A stretch of DNA of 64,000 nt from contig NZ_LZHW01000032.1 in NCBI RefSeq assembly GCF_001667265.1, positions 1 to 64,000 on the forward strand, read 5' to 3'. This document shows, in pieces, positions 45,380 to 57,352 of the stretch; positions within the stretch are counted from its first letter, which is position 1; every line of letters begins with the position of its first letter. The translations under genes and the position numbers were made by a program. Source of the DNA: Mycobacterium sp. ACS4331 (GTDB lineage Bacteria > Actinomycetota > Actinomycetes > Mycobacteriales > Mycobacteriaceae). Below the pieces are notes generated by a model that did no database searches, was not told the origin of the DNA, and saw only the letters and a list, made by a program, of their open reading frames with translations.

Positions 45380-45906
45380 CGCAGTGACCTCCACCAGGCG
45401 GCGAACTCCGGATCCGCGAGCGGGATGTCGCCGACACCGATCTGACGTCGCGGCCACTGCGCCGCAGGCTGCTCGAGCGGCGAGGGCGTGTGAGCCGCTC
45501 CGTACCAGAGCCGGTGTCGGCGATGGGCGAACAGCCATCGCCCGTCGACCTTCTCGTATCTGTCGTCGTAGCGGATGAGCTGGTCCAGGAATCCCTCCGA
45601 ACGCGCCTGGGCATAGCAGTGCGCCCACACCTGCCCGGTCGCGTGGGTGTCGTCGTGCAGGTCGATCAGATGGTTGGCGACCAGGATCACGGCGAACAGA
45701 CTGCCCTCGAGACTGTCTGCCATCAGCGCGCGCAGCCCGGCGGGCCCGTCGCCGTGTTCACCGAACCGGGCCCGAGGTGAGAACAGGTCCGCCATGGCCT
45801 CGACGTCTCGCGCTTCGATCGCCGCTGCGTATCGAAGCGGAAGTGCCCTGATCTCGTCTCGAGCCAGCAGCGCCGCTGTCCGACCGTCATCGCTGTCGAT
45901 GTCCAC
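45376..45906 (-). CDS. SnoaL-like / NTF2-fold protein
   Basis: 176 residues from GTG 45906. RDEIRALPLRYAAAIEARDVEAMADLFSPRARF, HATGQVWAHCYAQ, and YDDRYEKVDGRWLFAHRRHRLWYG follow the SnoaL-4 pattern; the C-terminal 35 residues are extra. Possible isomerase or dehydratase (scytalone-type). Tight operon position between an SDR and a lactonase. Confidence 0.8.
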   Translation of the reverse strand: MDIDSDDGRTAALLARDEIRALPLRYAAAIEARDVEAMADLFSPRARFGEHGDGPAGLRALMADSLEGSLFAVILVANHLIDLHDDTHATGQVWAHCYAQARSEGFLDQLIRYDDRYEKVDGRWLFAHRRHRLWYGAAHTPSPLEQPAAQWPRRQIGVGDIPLADPEFAAWWRSLR

Positions 45907-45909
45907 TTG

Positions 45910-46686
45910 TCAACCCCCCGTCACAGCGATGTCCTGGCCGGTGATCGCCGATGCCGCCTCTGAGGCCAGCCAGATGGACACCTCGGCAACCTCCTCGGGC
46001 TGCACCAGCCGACCGAGTGTGTTTAGCGCGGCCAACTGCTGACGCAGTTCACCGGGATCGAGCCCGTCCCTGCTCGCGCGGCGCGCCACGTAGCCGTCGA
46101 ACAGTTCGCCCGCGACACTGCCGAGCACGAGTGTGTTGACCCGTATTCCGAGAGGGCCGACCTCAAGCGCCAACGTCTGGGTCAGTGCCGACAGACCGAG
46201 CTTCGCCGCCGCATAGTGAGCCTTGCGTGGTTGCACCTTGCGCGCAGCAGCCGAGGAGACGAACTGAACATTGCCGCTGCGAGCTGGAATCATGGCCGCA
46301 GACAGTGCTTCCCGCGTCAGGACCACCGGAGCGAGGAGGTTGGTGACAAAGACGTCACGCCAATTCGCGACGGTCGCCTCGCTGACAGCCTGGTCGATCC
46401 CCGGCACCGCCGCGTTGTTGACGAGCACATCCAGACGTCCCCACCGAGACATGATGGAGGACACGACATCCCGGCACTGGTTCTCGTCACGGAGGTCGGC
46501 CACGTGTACCGAGGCCCGGCCTCCCTCACGTTCGATCATGTCCTGGGTCACCGCGAGTTCGTCCGGCCGTCGGGCGACGAGCCCCACCGACGCACCGCAC
46601 CGCGCGTACCGCCGCGCGATCACCCGACCGACCCCGCCACTGGCGCCGGTGACGACGACCACTCGATCCGTGAATTCCGCGGGCAT
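45910..46686 (-). CDS. SDR family oxidoreductase
   Basis: 258 residues. TGASGGVG, NNAAVP, Ser (FVSSAAARK), Tyr/Lys (YAAAKLGL), and a truncated-looking end AVTGG. NAD(P)-dependent alcohol dehydrogenase of unknown substrate. Five base pairs after the preceding SDR and three before the SnoaL start. Confidence 0.9.
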   Translation of the reverse strand: MPAEFTDRVVVVTGASGGVGRVIARRYARCGASVGLVARRPDELAVTQDMIEREGGRASVHVADLRDENQCRDVVSSIMSRWGRLDVLVNNAAVPGIDQAVSEATVANWRDVFVTNLLAPVVLTREALSAAMIPARSGNVQFVSSAAARKVQPRKAHYAAAKLGLSALTQTLALEVGPLGIRVNTLVLGSVAGELFDGYVARRASRDGLDPGELRQQLAALNTLGRLVQPEEVAEVSIWLASEAASAITGQDIAVTGG

Positions 46687-46691
46687 CGGCG

Positions 46692-47513
46692 CTAGCCGTC
46701 CAACAGCATCTTCGCCATCGGGGTGCCTGCTGGGAACACGCCGGTGATCCCCGCGCTGAGATACCCAGAGTCAGTCACCATCGTGATGCCCGTGACGACC
46801 TTCGCCGCGTCGCTGCACAGGAACAGCAGTGGATACGCCTGTTCCATCGGGGTCGCCGCGGCGACCCCCACGCTCTCGCGGTAGTCGGCACCGAAATCCA
46901 GCCACAGTTCCGCATTCGCCTGGGCCAGCGGAGTGTCGGTGGGACCAGGGCAGATGGCGTTGATCCGGATACCGTCCGCCATGAGAGCCATCGCCTCACG
47001 CGCGACATAGGCGCACACCGCCTGTTTGGTGAACATGTAATGGGCGCAGCCATTCTCGACGGCCCACGCGGCGGCGGCATCGAAGTCGGCGATATCGAGG
47101 AACTCGCTGACCTGAGCGAAGTTCGAGCGCCAGGCCAGGCCGGCAGCCGACGATATGAAGCCGATCGCCGACCCGCGCGCAAGCATGGCCTCAGCGCGCA
47201 GACGTTCGATGAGGTGTCGGTGGCCGACGAAGTTGATCCGGTCGATACCCGGTCCATCGGCCACGCCGGCACACGCGAACAGCGCGTCGACGCTGCCCCC
47301 ACACTGCTCCACGGCGGCGTCGATGCTGTCCTTGTCCGCCAGATTCACCGGGATCGCGGTCACGCCGGCCAGTTCGCACGGCGCGTAATCCATCACCACG
47401 ACGTCGGCCCCGGCATCTAAGGCAAGCCGAGCGGTCGCGTTCCCCATTCCGGTCGCTCCGCCTACGACGAGGACACGTTTTCCTCGGTAGGAGAAGGCGT
47501 CGAACAGACTCAT
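46692..47513 (-). CDS. SDR family oxidoreductase (3-alpha-HSD-like)
   Basis: 273 residues, GGAGGG ribosome site before ATG 47513. VGGATGMGNATARLAL cofactor site, FACAGVADGPGIDRINFVGHRHLIERL, Ser (GFISSAAGLAW), and YMFTKQAVCAYV as the Tyr-xxx-Lys stretch. The short substrate region and CAGV pattern recall the HsdA/3-alpha-hydroxysteroid dehydrogenase/carbonyl reductase subgroup. Substrate inferred only from fold. Confidence 0.85.
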   Translation of the reverse strand: MSLFDAFSYRGKRVLVVGGATGMGNATARLALDAGADVVVMDYAPCELAGVTAIPVNLADKDSIDAAVEQCGGSVDALFACAGVADGPGIDRINFVGHRHLIERLRAEAMLARGSAIGFISSAAGLAWRSNFAQVSEFLDIADFDAAAAWAVENGCAHYMFTKQAVCAYVAREAMALMADGIRINAICPGPTDTPLAQANAELWLDFGADYRESVGVAAATPMEQAYPLLFLCSDAAKVVTGITMVTDSGYLSAGITGVFPAGTPMAKMLLDG

Positions 47514-47559
47514 TGGCAGAGCCCTCCTTGTCGGTGATGACCTGTGTCGGACGGAGCTA

Positions 47560-48360
47560 TCAACGGCCTCGGAAACGCGGATCCCGCTTCTCGGTGAACG
47601 CGGCGACCCCCTCCGCGGCGTCTTCGCTGCCCGCGACCTGCTCCACCAACAGTGCCTCGGTGTGAAACGCCGCTGCGCGGTCGAGGTCGAGACCCTGGTT
47701 GAGCATCATCTTCGCGGCGGCGATCGCCCTCGTGGGACCGGTCGCCAGCCGGTGCGCCCACTCGGTGGCCGTGGCGATCAGCTCGTCGCGGTCCGCCACA
47801 ACCTCGTTGACCAGACCGATACGGTGGGCGTCATCCATCGAGAGTTCCTCGCCGAAGAGGATCAACTGCTTGGCGATGTTGAAGGGCACTTTGCGGGTGA
47901 GCAGATAGGCGGCGCCGCCATCGGGCGCAAGGCCACGACGCACGAAGATCTCGATCAGGCGGGCGCTCCGTACGGCGATGACGAGGTCGCAGGCCAGCAC
48001 CATGCTGGCACCGATGCCCGCGGCGACGCCGTTCAGTGCGCAGATCACCGGCTTGTCGCAGTCGAGCAGGGCTGACACCACGGCCTGTGAACCGGTACGG
48101 AGTATGCGGGCCGCATCGCCGGCGATCCGGTCCTGACTGGGGCGCATATTGGGATCGCGCAGGTTCGGTCCCGTGCAGAAATGCCGGTCCCCGCTCGCGG
48201 TGAACACGATCGCGCGGATATCCGGATCACTCGATGCGGCAACCAGATTGTCGATGAGTTCGCGTTGCATGGCGCGCGTCACCGAGTTGCCCACCTCCGG
48301 CCGGTCCAGCACCAGCCACCGCACGCCGTTCTCGGTGCGGGCCGACAGGCCGGTGCTCAC
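47560..48360 (-). CDS. Crotonase family protein
   Basis: 266 residues from GTG 48360, which overlaps the P450 stop. Core motifs LDRPEVGNSVT, FCTGPNLRD and NGVAAGIGASMVLACDL. The Glu144 equivalent is Ser and the Glu164 equivalent is Phe (EIF), but LAPDGG carries an Asp often used by isomerases and dehalogenase-type crotonases. Not a standard hydratase. Confidence 0.86.
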   Translation of the reverse strand: MSTGLSARTENGVRWLVLDRPEVGNSVTRAMQRELIDNLVAASSDPDIRAIVFTASGDRHFCTGPNLRDPNMRPSQDRIAGDAARILRTGSQAVVSALLDCDKPVICALNGVAAGIGASMVLACDLVIAVRSARLIEIFVRRGLAPDGGAAYLLTRKVPFNIAKQLILFGEELSMDDAHRIGLVNEVVADRDELIATATEWAHRLATGPTRAIAAAKMMLNQGLDLDRAAAFHTEALLVEQVAGSEDAAEGVAAFTEKRDPRFRGR

Positions 48361-49553
48361 AGCGCGACGGGCACGCTGGCCGGCCCACGGACGGAGTTGG
48401 TGTGGACATACGACACGTTGGGCTCGTCGACAGTCCACTCCGGGAACCGTTTGAGGGTCTCCTCCAGCGCCACCCTGGCCTCCAACCGGGCCAGCGCGGC
48501 ACCAAGACAGAAGTGTGCGCCGTGGCCGAAACTGATGTGCCGGATACCCGTTCGGGTCACGTCGAAGGTGTCGGCCCGCTCGTACTGTCGCTCATCGCGT
48601 CCCGCCGAGCCGGTGAGCAGGGCCACCTTCGACCCGGCCGGGATCAGGGTGTCGTGGTATGTGGTGTCGCGCAGCGCGAAACGCCCCTGGATCGGCGACG
48701 GCGCGTCGTAGCGGAGCAGTTCCTCGACGGCACCGCCGATGAGGCCGGGATCGTCGACCAGCTTCGCGCGCTCATGCGGATTCCGGGCCAGTGTCAGCGC
48801 CGCCCAGCCCAGCAGGCGCGCCACCGTCTCGTTGCCCGCCACGTTGACCATGGCAATGAAGACCAGGAGCTCACCGTCGTCGAGCCGGCGTGGATCGACG
48901 TCTGGCACGACGAGATCGGAGTCCATGAGATCGCTGACGATGTCGGACGTGCGGTGTTGCCGGCGCAGCTCGATCTGCTGCCGGTAGTAGGAGAACAGAT
49001 TCGCCGAGGCCTGATCCCCCGCGGCACTGCGCTCAGGGTTGCCCTCGTCGCGGTGGACCTGCGCGTCCGACCACTCCCGCAGATTGTCGTGGTCCTCCTC
49101 TGGGAAGCCCAGCAGGGAACTGATGACCATGACGGGCAGCTTGGCCGAGAAGTCGCGCACATAGTCGAAGCCGTCGGCACCGACGTATCGATCGAGGTAT
49201 CCGCGGCACAGCTGGCGAACGTAATCCTCCAGTCTGGCGATCCGGCTGCGGAAGAACGTGCGGTTGACCATCTTCCGCAGGTGGGTGTGGTCGGGCGGAT
49301 CCATCATGATCATCGCCTTGGGATCGCCCCACGGATCCGGGGTGATCATGTCGAGCGTGATGCCGTGCTCGGACGAGAAGGACTCGGTGTCCAGTGATGC
49401 GGCCATGACATCGTCGAACCGGCTGAGTGCGTAGAAGTCGAACTCCGGGTTGTGATAGACGGGCGATTCGTCACGCATCCTCTTCCACACCGAGTACGGT
49501 TCGGCATGCAGGGCGCGGTCGAATGGGTCCCAGCGGAGATCTGTTGTCGTCAT
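48357..49553 (-). CDS. Cytochrome P450
   Basis: 398 residues from ATG 49553; the longer frame to 49607 crosses the operator. I-helix VNVAGNETVARL near residue 235 (Asn in place of the usual Ser/Thr neighbour), ExxR in EELLRYD, heme loop FGHGAHFCLGAAL with Cys349. N-terminus DPFDRALHAEPYSVWKRMRDESPVY. First gene of a six-gene minus operon with crotonase, two SDRs, SnoaL and lactonase. Confidence 0.92.
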   Translation of the reverse strand: MTTTDLRWDPFDRALHAEPYSVWKRMRDESPVYHNPEFDFYALSRFDDVMAASLDTESFSSEHGITLDMITPDPWGDPKAMIMMDPPDHTHLRKMVNRTFFRSRIARLEDYVRQLCRGYLDRYVGADGFDYVRDFSAKLPVMVISSLLGFPEEDHDNLREWSDAQVHRDEGNPERSAAGDQASANLFSYYRQQIELRRQHRTSDIVSDLMDSDLVVPDVDPRRLDDGELLVFIAMVNVAGNETVARLLGWAALTLARNPHERAKLVDDPGLIGGAVEELLRYDAPSPIQGRFALRDTTYHDTLIPAGSKVALLTGSAGRDERQYERADTFDVTRTGIRHISFGHGAHFCLGAALARLEARVALEETLKRFPEWTVDEPNVSYVHTNSVRGPASVPVAL

Positions 49554-49573
49554 CGGCACCGTCCTTCCAGGTG

Positions 49574-49596
49574 GAACACTATTACAAATAATGTCT
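49574..49596. promoter_or_regulatory. Candidate operator GAACA-N13-TGTCT
   Basis: Divergent region between the P450 and crotonase operons, 20 nt from the P450 ATG. Its first ten bases (GGAACACTAT) are shared with the site at 10346. Confidence 0.55.
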
Positions 49597-49657
49597 AATT
49601 GCACCACAATGCGCTAACATGCAGACGCCAGAGCCATCACACCGAGGAGGATCACGG

Positions 49658-50470
49658 GTGGAAACGCGCGAACTTGACCACGTCATCTATGAGAAGGACG
49701 GCGCGATCGCTCGGATCATCCTGAACAATCCAGACCGCGCCAACGCCCAGACCTCGGAGATGGTGCACAGCGTCAATGAAGCACTCGACGATGCGCAGTA
49801 CGACTACGACATCAAGGTCGTCATCATCAAGGCCAATGGCAAGGGGTTCTGTTCGGGCCACATCCCCGATGGGAGCTACCCCGAATTCAAGGCGGAAATC
49901 GAAGCCGCAGGCAAGGTTTGGCGCTCGGCAGCCCAGCTGTTCCTCTGGCCGGTGCTCAAACTCTGGGAGTTTCCCAAGCCGGTCATCTCCCAGGTGCACG
50001 GGTACGCGATCGGTGGCGGCACCACCTGGGCGTTGATTCCCGAGATCACCGTCTGCAGCGATGATGCGTGGTTCCAGATGCCGCTGGTACCCGGTTTCGG
50101 CCTGCCCGGCTCGGAGACGATGTTCGAACCCTGGGTGTTCATGAACTACAAGCGCGCCGCCGAGTACCTGTACACCGCGCAGAAGATCACCGCCGAGCAG
50201 GCCCTCGAGTTCGGTCTGGTGAACCGCGTGGTGCCGCGCGAGCAGCTCGAAGAAGAGGTCGAGAAGCTCGCCGCACGGATCGCGCAGGCGCCGCTGATCA
50301 CGCTCCAGGCGACGAAGGCCGGAATCCTGCGGGCGTGGGAGAACATGGGGTTCCGGACCCACCAGCAGGCGAGCAACGACCTGCAGGCGGTGGTGACGGG
50401 TTCCAGGGAGTTCCAGGAATACATGGCCGCACTGATGCAGAAGGCCGCCATGCCGGCCGACCGGGTCTGA
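49658..50470 (+). CDS. Crotonase family protein
   Basis: 270 residues from GTG 49658, which has a strong GAGGAGG ribosome site. An ATG at 49619 lies 22 nt after the operator, the spacing seen for leaderless genes here, and would add 13 residues; either could be right. LNNPDRANAQT, FCSGHIPDG, HGYAIGGGTTWALIPEI. Both hydratase glutamates are replaced (Thr and Leu). The long insert with aromatic residues (VWRSAAQLFLWPVLKLWEF) suggests a bulky substrate. Confidence 0.85.
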   Translation: METRELDHVIYEKDGAIARIILNNPDRANAQTSEMVHSVNEALDDAQYDYDIKVVIIKANGKGFCSGHIPDGSYPEFKAEIEAAGKVWRSAAQLFLWPVLKLWEFPKPVISQVHGYAIGGGTTWALIPEITVCSDDAWFQMPLVPGFGLPGSETMFEPWVFMNYKRAAEYLYTAQKITAEQALEFGLVNRVVPREQLEEEVEKLAARIAQAPLITLQATKAGILRAWENMGFRTHQQASNDLQAVVTGSREFQEYMAALMQKAAMPADRV

Positions 50471-50472
50471 CT

Positions 50473-51675
50473 GTGCCGCTGGCGCCCATCGTCCGGTTCG
50501 GCGGCGGGTCTGAGGTCGACCGGCTGCGAACGCTCCTGCGGTCCTGGCTCGATGACCATCTGCCCGACGAGTTTCGTCGCACCGCGGCTAATCCCGACTA
50601 TCTGCCCCGGGACGCGCACGAGCGCGCCGTCGACTTCTGCCGCCTGCTGCACCAGCAGGGGTGGTTTGTGCCGCATTGGCCGACGGAGTTCGGAGGTGGC
50701 GGTCTCGGCGTGGTCGAGCAGGTCGTCATTCGGGAAGAACTCGCGTATGCCGGAGCACCGATGGTCAACACCAACGGCGTCAACATGCTCGCTCCGGTGC
50801 TGTTCCGCTTCGGAACTCCCGAACAGCAGGCCGAGCACCTGCCCAAGATCGCACGGTCCGAGCGGATGTGGGCGCAGGGCTATTCCGAACCAGAGGCGGG
50901 CTCAGACCTCGCGTCTCTGCGGATGACGGCGCGGCGCGACGGCGACGACTACATCCTCGACGGGCAGAAGACCTGGACCAGCAACGGCGTGTTGGCCGAC
51001 TGGATCTTCGTCCTTGCCCGGACTTCACCGCGCGGCGAGAGGCGACAGGCCGGCATCTCGTTCTTCCTGGTCGATCTCGAATCCCCCGGCATCACCCGCA
51101 GACCGATCCGCTCGATGACGGGCTACCCCACCTTCGCCGAGGAGTTCTTCGACGGCGTCCGGGTTCCGGCAGCCAACCTGGTCGGACGCGAGGGTGAGGG
51201 GTGGACCGTCGCCAAAGCCCTCCTCGTCGCCGAGCGCTCCAACGTGACGCGTGCCGCGCAGGCACAGCGTTACCTCGACGAGCTCACCGACTGGTGCCTC
51301 GATCAGCGCGGGACGTCACACGATCCGCTGGCCGACCCCGCCAACCGGATGGCCCTGGCCCGCATGGTCGAACGCGTCGAGGTCGGCCGTGCACTGTCCT
51401 ACCGTGTTGCGCATCAACAGTCCGCTGGACGACTCGATCCCGCGCTGCCATCGCTGTCGAAGCTCTACCACTCCGAACTCACCGCGCAATTGCGCCAGCT
51501 TGGCGCCCAGATCCTGGGCCCGGCCGGCGCCCTGCTGCCCGACGACCCGGATGCGGTTCTGCACGGCCACTTCTCCGAGGGCCTGTTGTTGTCACTGCTG
51601 CACACGATCGGCGGCGGCACCAGTGAGATTCAACGCGACCTGATATCGACTGCCGGACTGGGACTTCCACGCTAA
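50473..51675 (+). CDS. Acyl-CoA dehydrogenase, unpaired
   Basis: 400 residues from GTG 50473, two bases after the crotonase stop; the frame back to 50068 lies inside that gene. WPTEFGGGGLGVVEQVV, WAQGYSEPEAGSDLASLRM, LDGQKTWTSNGVLADW, and IGGGTSEIQRDLISTAGLGLPR. Full-length long-type ACAD with no short TWEH partner beside it, in contrast to the other six. Its 3' end overlaps the convergent crotonase by four bases. Confidence 0.88.
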   Translation: MPLAPIVRFGGGSEVDRLRTLLRSWLDDHLPDEFRRTAANPDYLPRDAHERAVDFCRLLHQQGWFVPHWPTEFGGGGLGVVEQVVIREELAYAGAPMVNTNGVNMLAPVLFRFGTPEQQAEHLPKIARSERMWAQGYSEPEAGSDLASLRMTARRDGDDYILDGQKTWTSNGVLADWIFVLARTSPRGERRQAGISFFLVDLESPGITRRPIRSMTGYPTFAEEFFDGVRVPAANLVGREGEGWTVAKALLVAERSNVTRAAQAQRYLDELTDWCLDQRGTSHDPLADPANRMALARMVERVEVGRALSYRVAHQQSAGRLDPALPSLSKLYHSELTAQLRQLGAQILGPAGALLPDDPDAVLHGHFSEGLLLSLLHTIGGGTSEIQRDLISTAGLGLPR

Positions 51676-52421
51676 CCGAACTCGGCACGCCCTTGGGCGG
51701 CGGCAGAACGCTGTTGCGCGACGGTCGCCACGGCGAGCTCCAGCGGATGAAAGGACGCCAGCGCTGCCGACTCGACCGACGAGATGAGGCGCTTGGTCAA
51801 CTCCACCGCACCGGGGTCGGCCGCGGCGAGTTCATGAGCCACCGCGAGTGCCTCGTCGACCGCTGCGCCGGGCTCGGCGACCGCGGTCACCAGTCCCAAC
51901 CTGAATGCCTCGTCGGCAGGCAACCTGTTGCCGCGCAGCAGCAACGACGACGCGCGGTGCCTGCCCAGCTGCTGGGTCAACCGCCAGGCTAGACCGCCGT
52001 CGGGAACGACCGCGCGCGCCACGAACGGCGCCGAGAAGAACACGTCGCGCGCCGCGACCACCAGGTCACAGGCCAGCGTGAGGCTCCACCCGAGACCGAC
52101 TGCCGCCCCCTCGACGGCAGCGATCGTCGGAACCGGCACCTGGCGCAACGTCGCCATGACCGCCTGCGCGTGTTCGACCCTGCCGGCCGGCCCCATCGGG
52201 CCGTCACCATGTGCTGGACCGGTTTTCAGGTCACCTCCGGCGCTGAAGAATCCGCCGTTGCCGGCAAGGACGATGCCACGGGCACCCTCAGCGCTGGAGA
52301 GCGCGACCGACAGCTCGGTCCAGGATTCGTACCGCAACGAGTTGCGTTGGGCCGGACGGTTCAGCAGGATCAGAGCGATCCCGTCATGGTCCTCGACGAG
52401 GACCATCGGCTCTTCGGACAC
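51672..52421 (-). CDS. Crotonase family protein
   Basis: 249 residues from GTG 52421. LNRPAQRNSLR, FFSAGGDLKTG, EGAAVGLGWSLTLACDL. Glu144 position is Ser, Glu164 position is Phe (SAPF), and VVPDGG supplies an Asp. Isomerase-like profile (PaaG/ECI type). Last gene of the E1-lipoyl-crotonase operon. Confidence 0.86.
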   Translation of the reverse strand: MSEEPMVLVEDHDGIALILLNRPAQRNSLRYESWTELSVALSSAEGARGIVLAGNGGFFSAGGDLKTGPAHGDGPMGPAGRVEHAQAVMATLRQVPVPTIAAVEGAAVGLGWSLTLACDLVVAARDVFFSAPFVARAVVPDGGLAWRLTQQLGRHRASSLLLRGNRLPADEAFRLGLVTAVAEPGAAVDEALAVAHELAAADPGAVELTKRLISSVESAALASFHPLELAVATVAQQRSAAAQGRAEFG

Positions 52422-52430
52422 CTCGGTCCC

Positions 52431-55052
<2,622 letters not shown>

Positions 55053-55056
<4 letters not shown>

Positions 55057-55280
55057 GAGATCACCGCGACGAGCACGCCGATGTCGTAGGTTCGCCCCTC
55101 GTCGACCTTCCAGGACACCGTGCCCGACGCGGGGGCCTCGATGTCCATCTCCACCTTGTCGGTGGCGATGGAATACAGCGGATCGCCTTCACTGACCGTG
55201 GCGCCGTCCTCGACGAGCAACTCCGTGATCTCCGCCTCGGTGATCGCATCGCCGGGTTTGGGGAGCCGAACCTCAGTCAC
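55053..55280 (-). CDS. Free-standing lipoyl (biotinyl) domain protein
   Basis: 75 residues from GTG 55280 (AGGAGG ribosome site). A single lipoyl domain: LPKPGDAITEAEITELLVEDGATVSEGDPLYSIATDKVEMDIEAP, with the modified Lys in ATDK. There is no peripheral subunit-binding or acyltransferase domain, so this is not a full E2. It overlaps the E1 stop, so it probably serves as the mobile acyl carrier for that E1, with the acyltransferase missing or encoded elsewhere. Confidence 0.87.
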
Positions 55281-57298
55281 TTGATCCTCCTGATCGCGTC
55301 CACCAACGCAGCGGCACCGGGCCGGCATGCCGCTTCCAAGGTCGCCGCTCGGGGCACCGGGGTGTACGTGCCCGCCACACGCTGAATGGGCGCAGTCAAC
55401 ACGCCGAACAGTTCCGTCCCCACCGCAGCGGCGATCTCGGCACCGGGCCCGCAGAAACCGACCGACTCGTGCGCCACCACCAAACGTGTGGTCCTGCGCA
55501 CCGAATCGAGGACCGTGCCGAGATCCAGCGGCACCAACGTGCGCAGATCCACCACCTCAACCGAAATCCCCTCGGCTGCGAGCTCGTCGGCCGCCTGCAG
55601 TGCGGAGTGCACCATCACTCCGTAGGTCACCACCGTGACGTCGGAGCCCTGCCGTTTGACATCGGCCTGGCCGAGCGGGATGGCGTAGTCCGCCACCGGA
55701 ACCGGCCCCTTGCCGCCGCCGTAGTAGAGCTTCATCGATTCGATGAACAGACACGGATCGTCGTCGGTCAGGCAGGTGTTCAGCAGGCCCGCAGCGTCGG
55801 CCGCGGTACTGGGCCACACGACCTTCAATCCTGGGGTGTGCATGGCCCACGCCTCGAAGGCCTGCGAATGCTGCGGCCCCGCAGCCATTCCCACCATCGT
55901 GCGGATCACCAGCGGGGCACCCGTGCGTCCGCCGGACATGTACCGCACCTTGGCCGCGTGATTGGCGATCTGATCCATCGCCACCCCGAGGAAGTCCATG
56001 AACATCAGTTCCGCCACGGGCCGGAGACCACCGAGCGAGGCACCGATGGCGGCACCGATGATCGAAGACTCGGCGATCGGCGTGTCGAGGACGCGGTCCT
56101 CGCCGTATTTGGCCGACAACCCGGCGGTGACTTTGAACATGCCGCCACCCGAGCGGTCACCGATGTCCTCACCGAGAAGGATGATCGAGTCATCCGCGGC
56201 CATCGCCCTGTCCAGGGTCCGGTGCACAGCCTGCACCAAACCCATCTCCTCGGTGTCCCCGGGCGGCAGACCGGTCCGCGCCTGCGCACCAGCCGCGAGG
56301 TGAGACCCGTTGCCTGCGAACACGTCTGTGCTGAGTTCGGTGGCATCGGGGGGCAGCGAGGCGACCGCGGCGCCGAAGGCCTCGTCCAGTTCCGATGCGA
56401 TGTCGGCATCGATGGCGGCCAGGGCGTCTTCGGTCGCGGTACCGTCCTCGATCAACCGTCGTCGAAAACGCGCGAACGGTGGGTCGGCCCGTTTGGCGGC
56501 CAGCTCCTCCTGATCGGCGTACGCCATCGCATCACCGAAGTAATGGCCCTGCAACCGGTATGCGACAGCCTCGATGAAGGACGGGCCCCGGCCCGAACGG
56601 GCACGCTCGACGGCGGCGGTGACCGCCTGATACACCAGGTACGGGTCGGTGCCGTCCACCGTCACGCCCGGCATCCCGTAACCGGCGGCACGGTCCGACA
56701 GCCGTTCCGTGCGCGTGTAGCGCTGATACGCCGTCCCCTCGGCCCAGGAGTTGTTCTGGCAGAAGAAGATCACCGGCAGTGACCACAGCGCCGCCATGTT
56801 CATCGCCTCATGGACGTATCCGATGCTGGTGGCACCGTCGCCGAAACTGACCAGCACAACCTGACCGCTGTTCCGGCGGTCGGCCGCCAGTGCGATGCCG
56901 TTGGCGATGAGTGGGCCCGCACCGACAATGCCCGTTGTCCAGGCGATGCCGTGGTCGGGATCGTAGATGCCCATCGCACCGGCCTTGCCCCGCGACAGCC
57001 CGTCGCTGCGCCCCAGGATCTCGGCGAAGTAGCCGCGCGGGTCGATCCCCTTGGCGAGCACGTCCCCGAGTCCACGGTAGGTGGTGACGAGCTGGTCATC
57101 GTCGGCGAGTGCGAGCATCGCGCCCGCCGACATGGCCTCATGGCCGTCCACCGGCCAGTAGCTCATGGCCGCTTCGCCCGAGGAGAGGGCCTTCCGAACG
57201 CGTTTGTCGCCGTGGTGGACCCTGCTCATCAACCGGTACAGGGCCAGTGCGCTGTCCCCCGTCGGCGACGACGGTTCGGTGTCCAACTGGGTCGACAT
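55277..57298 (-). CDS. Fused alpha-beta thiamine-dependent 2-oxoacid dehydrogenase E1
   Basis: 673 residues from ATG 57298 with GAGGAG upstream. Residues about 10-330 are E1-alpha: TPP/Mg motif GDGATSIGYVHEAMN...FFCQNN. Residues about 350-670 are E1-beta: LLGEDIGDRSGGGMFKVTAGL, TPIAESSIIGAAIGASLGGLRPVAE and VVDLRTLVPLD. Such fusions occur in the branched-chain/acetoin-type dehydrogenase group. It heads an operon with the lipoyl domain, a monooxygenase-like protein and three crotonases, and has its own operator at 57330. The 2-oxoacid substrate is unknown. Confidence 0.9.
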   Translation of the reverse strand: MSTQLDTEPSSPTGDSALALYRLMSRVHHGDKRVRKALSSGEAAMSYWPVDGHEAMSAGAMLALADDDQLVTTYRGLGDVLAKGIDPRGYFAEILGRSDGLSRGKAGAMGIYDPDHGIAWTTGIVGAGPLIANGIALAADRRNSGQVVLVSFGDGATSIGYVHEAMNMAALWSLPVIFFCQNNSWAEGTAYQRYTRTERLSDRAAGYGMPGVTVDGTDPYLVYQAVTAAVERARSGRGPSFIEAVAYRLQGHYFGDAMAYADQEELAAKRADPPFARFRRRLIEDGTATEDALAAIDADIASELDEAFGAAVASLPPDATELSTDVFAGNGSHLAAGAQARTGLPPGDTEEMGLVQAVHRTLDRAMAADDSIILLGEDIGDRSGGGMFKVTAGLSAKYGEDRVLDTPIAESSIIGAAIGASLGGLRPVAELMFMDFLGVAMDQIANHAAKVRYMSGGRTGAPLVIRTMVGMAAGPQHSQAFEAWAMHTPGLKVVWPSTAADAAGLLNTCLTDDDPCLFIESMKLYYGGGKGPVPVADYAIPLGQADVKRQGSDVTVVTYGVMVHSALQAADELAAEGISVEVVDLRTLVPLDLGTVLDSVRRTTRLVVAHESVGFCGPGAEIAAAVGTELFGVLTAPIQRVAGTYTPVPRAATLEAACRPGAAALVDAIRRIK

Positions 57299-57329
57299 CA
57301 ACACTCCTCGACGGTCCTGCAGGCCAAAC

Positions 57330-57352
57330 CTACAATATGACGATATTTGTTC
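57330..57352. promoter_or_regulatory. Candidate operator CTACA-N13-TGTTC
   Basis: Minus strand GAACA-N13-TGTAG with core AATATCGTC, nearly the same as TATATCGTC in the perfect site at 61939. It lies 31 nt upstream of the E1 ATG and reaches the stop codon of the SnoaL gene. Confidence 0.5.
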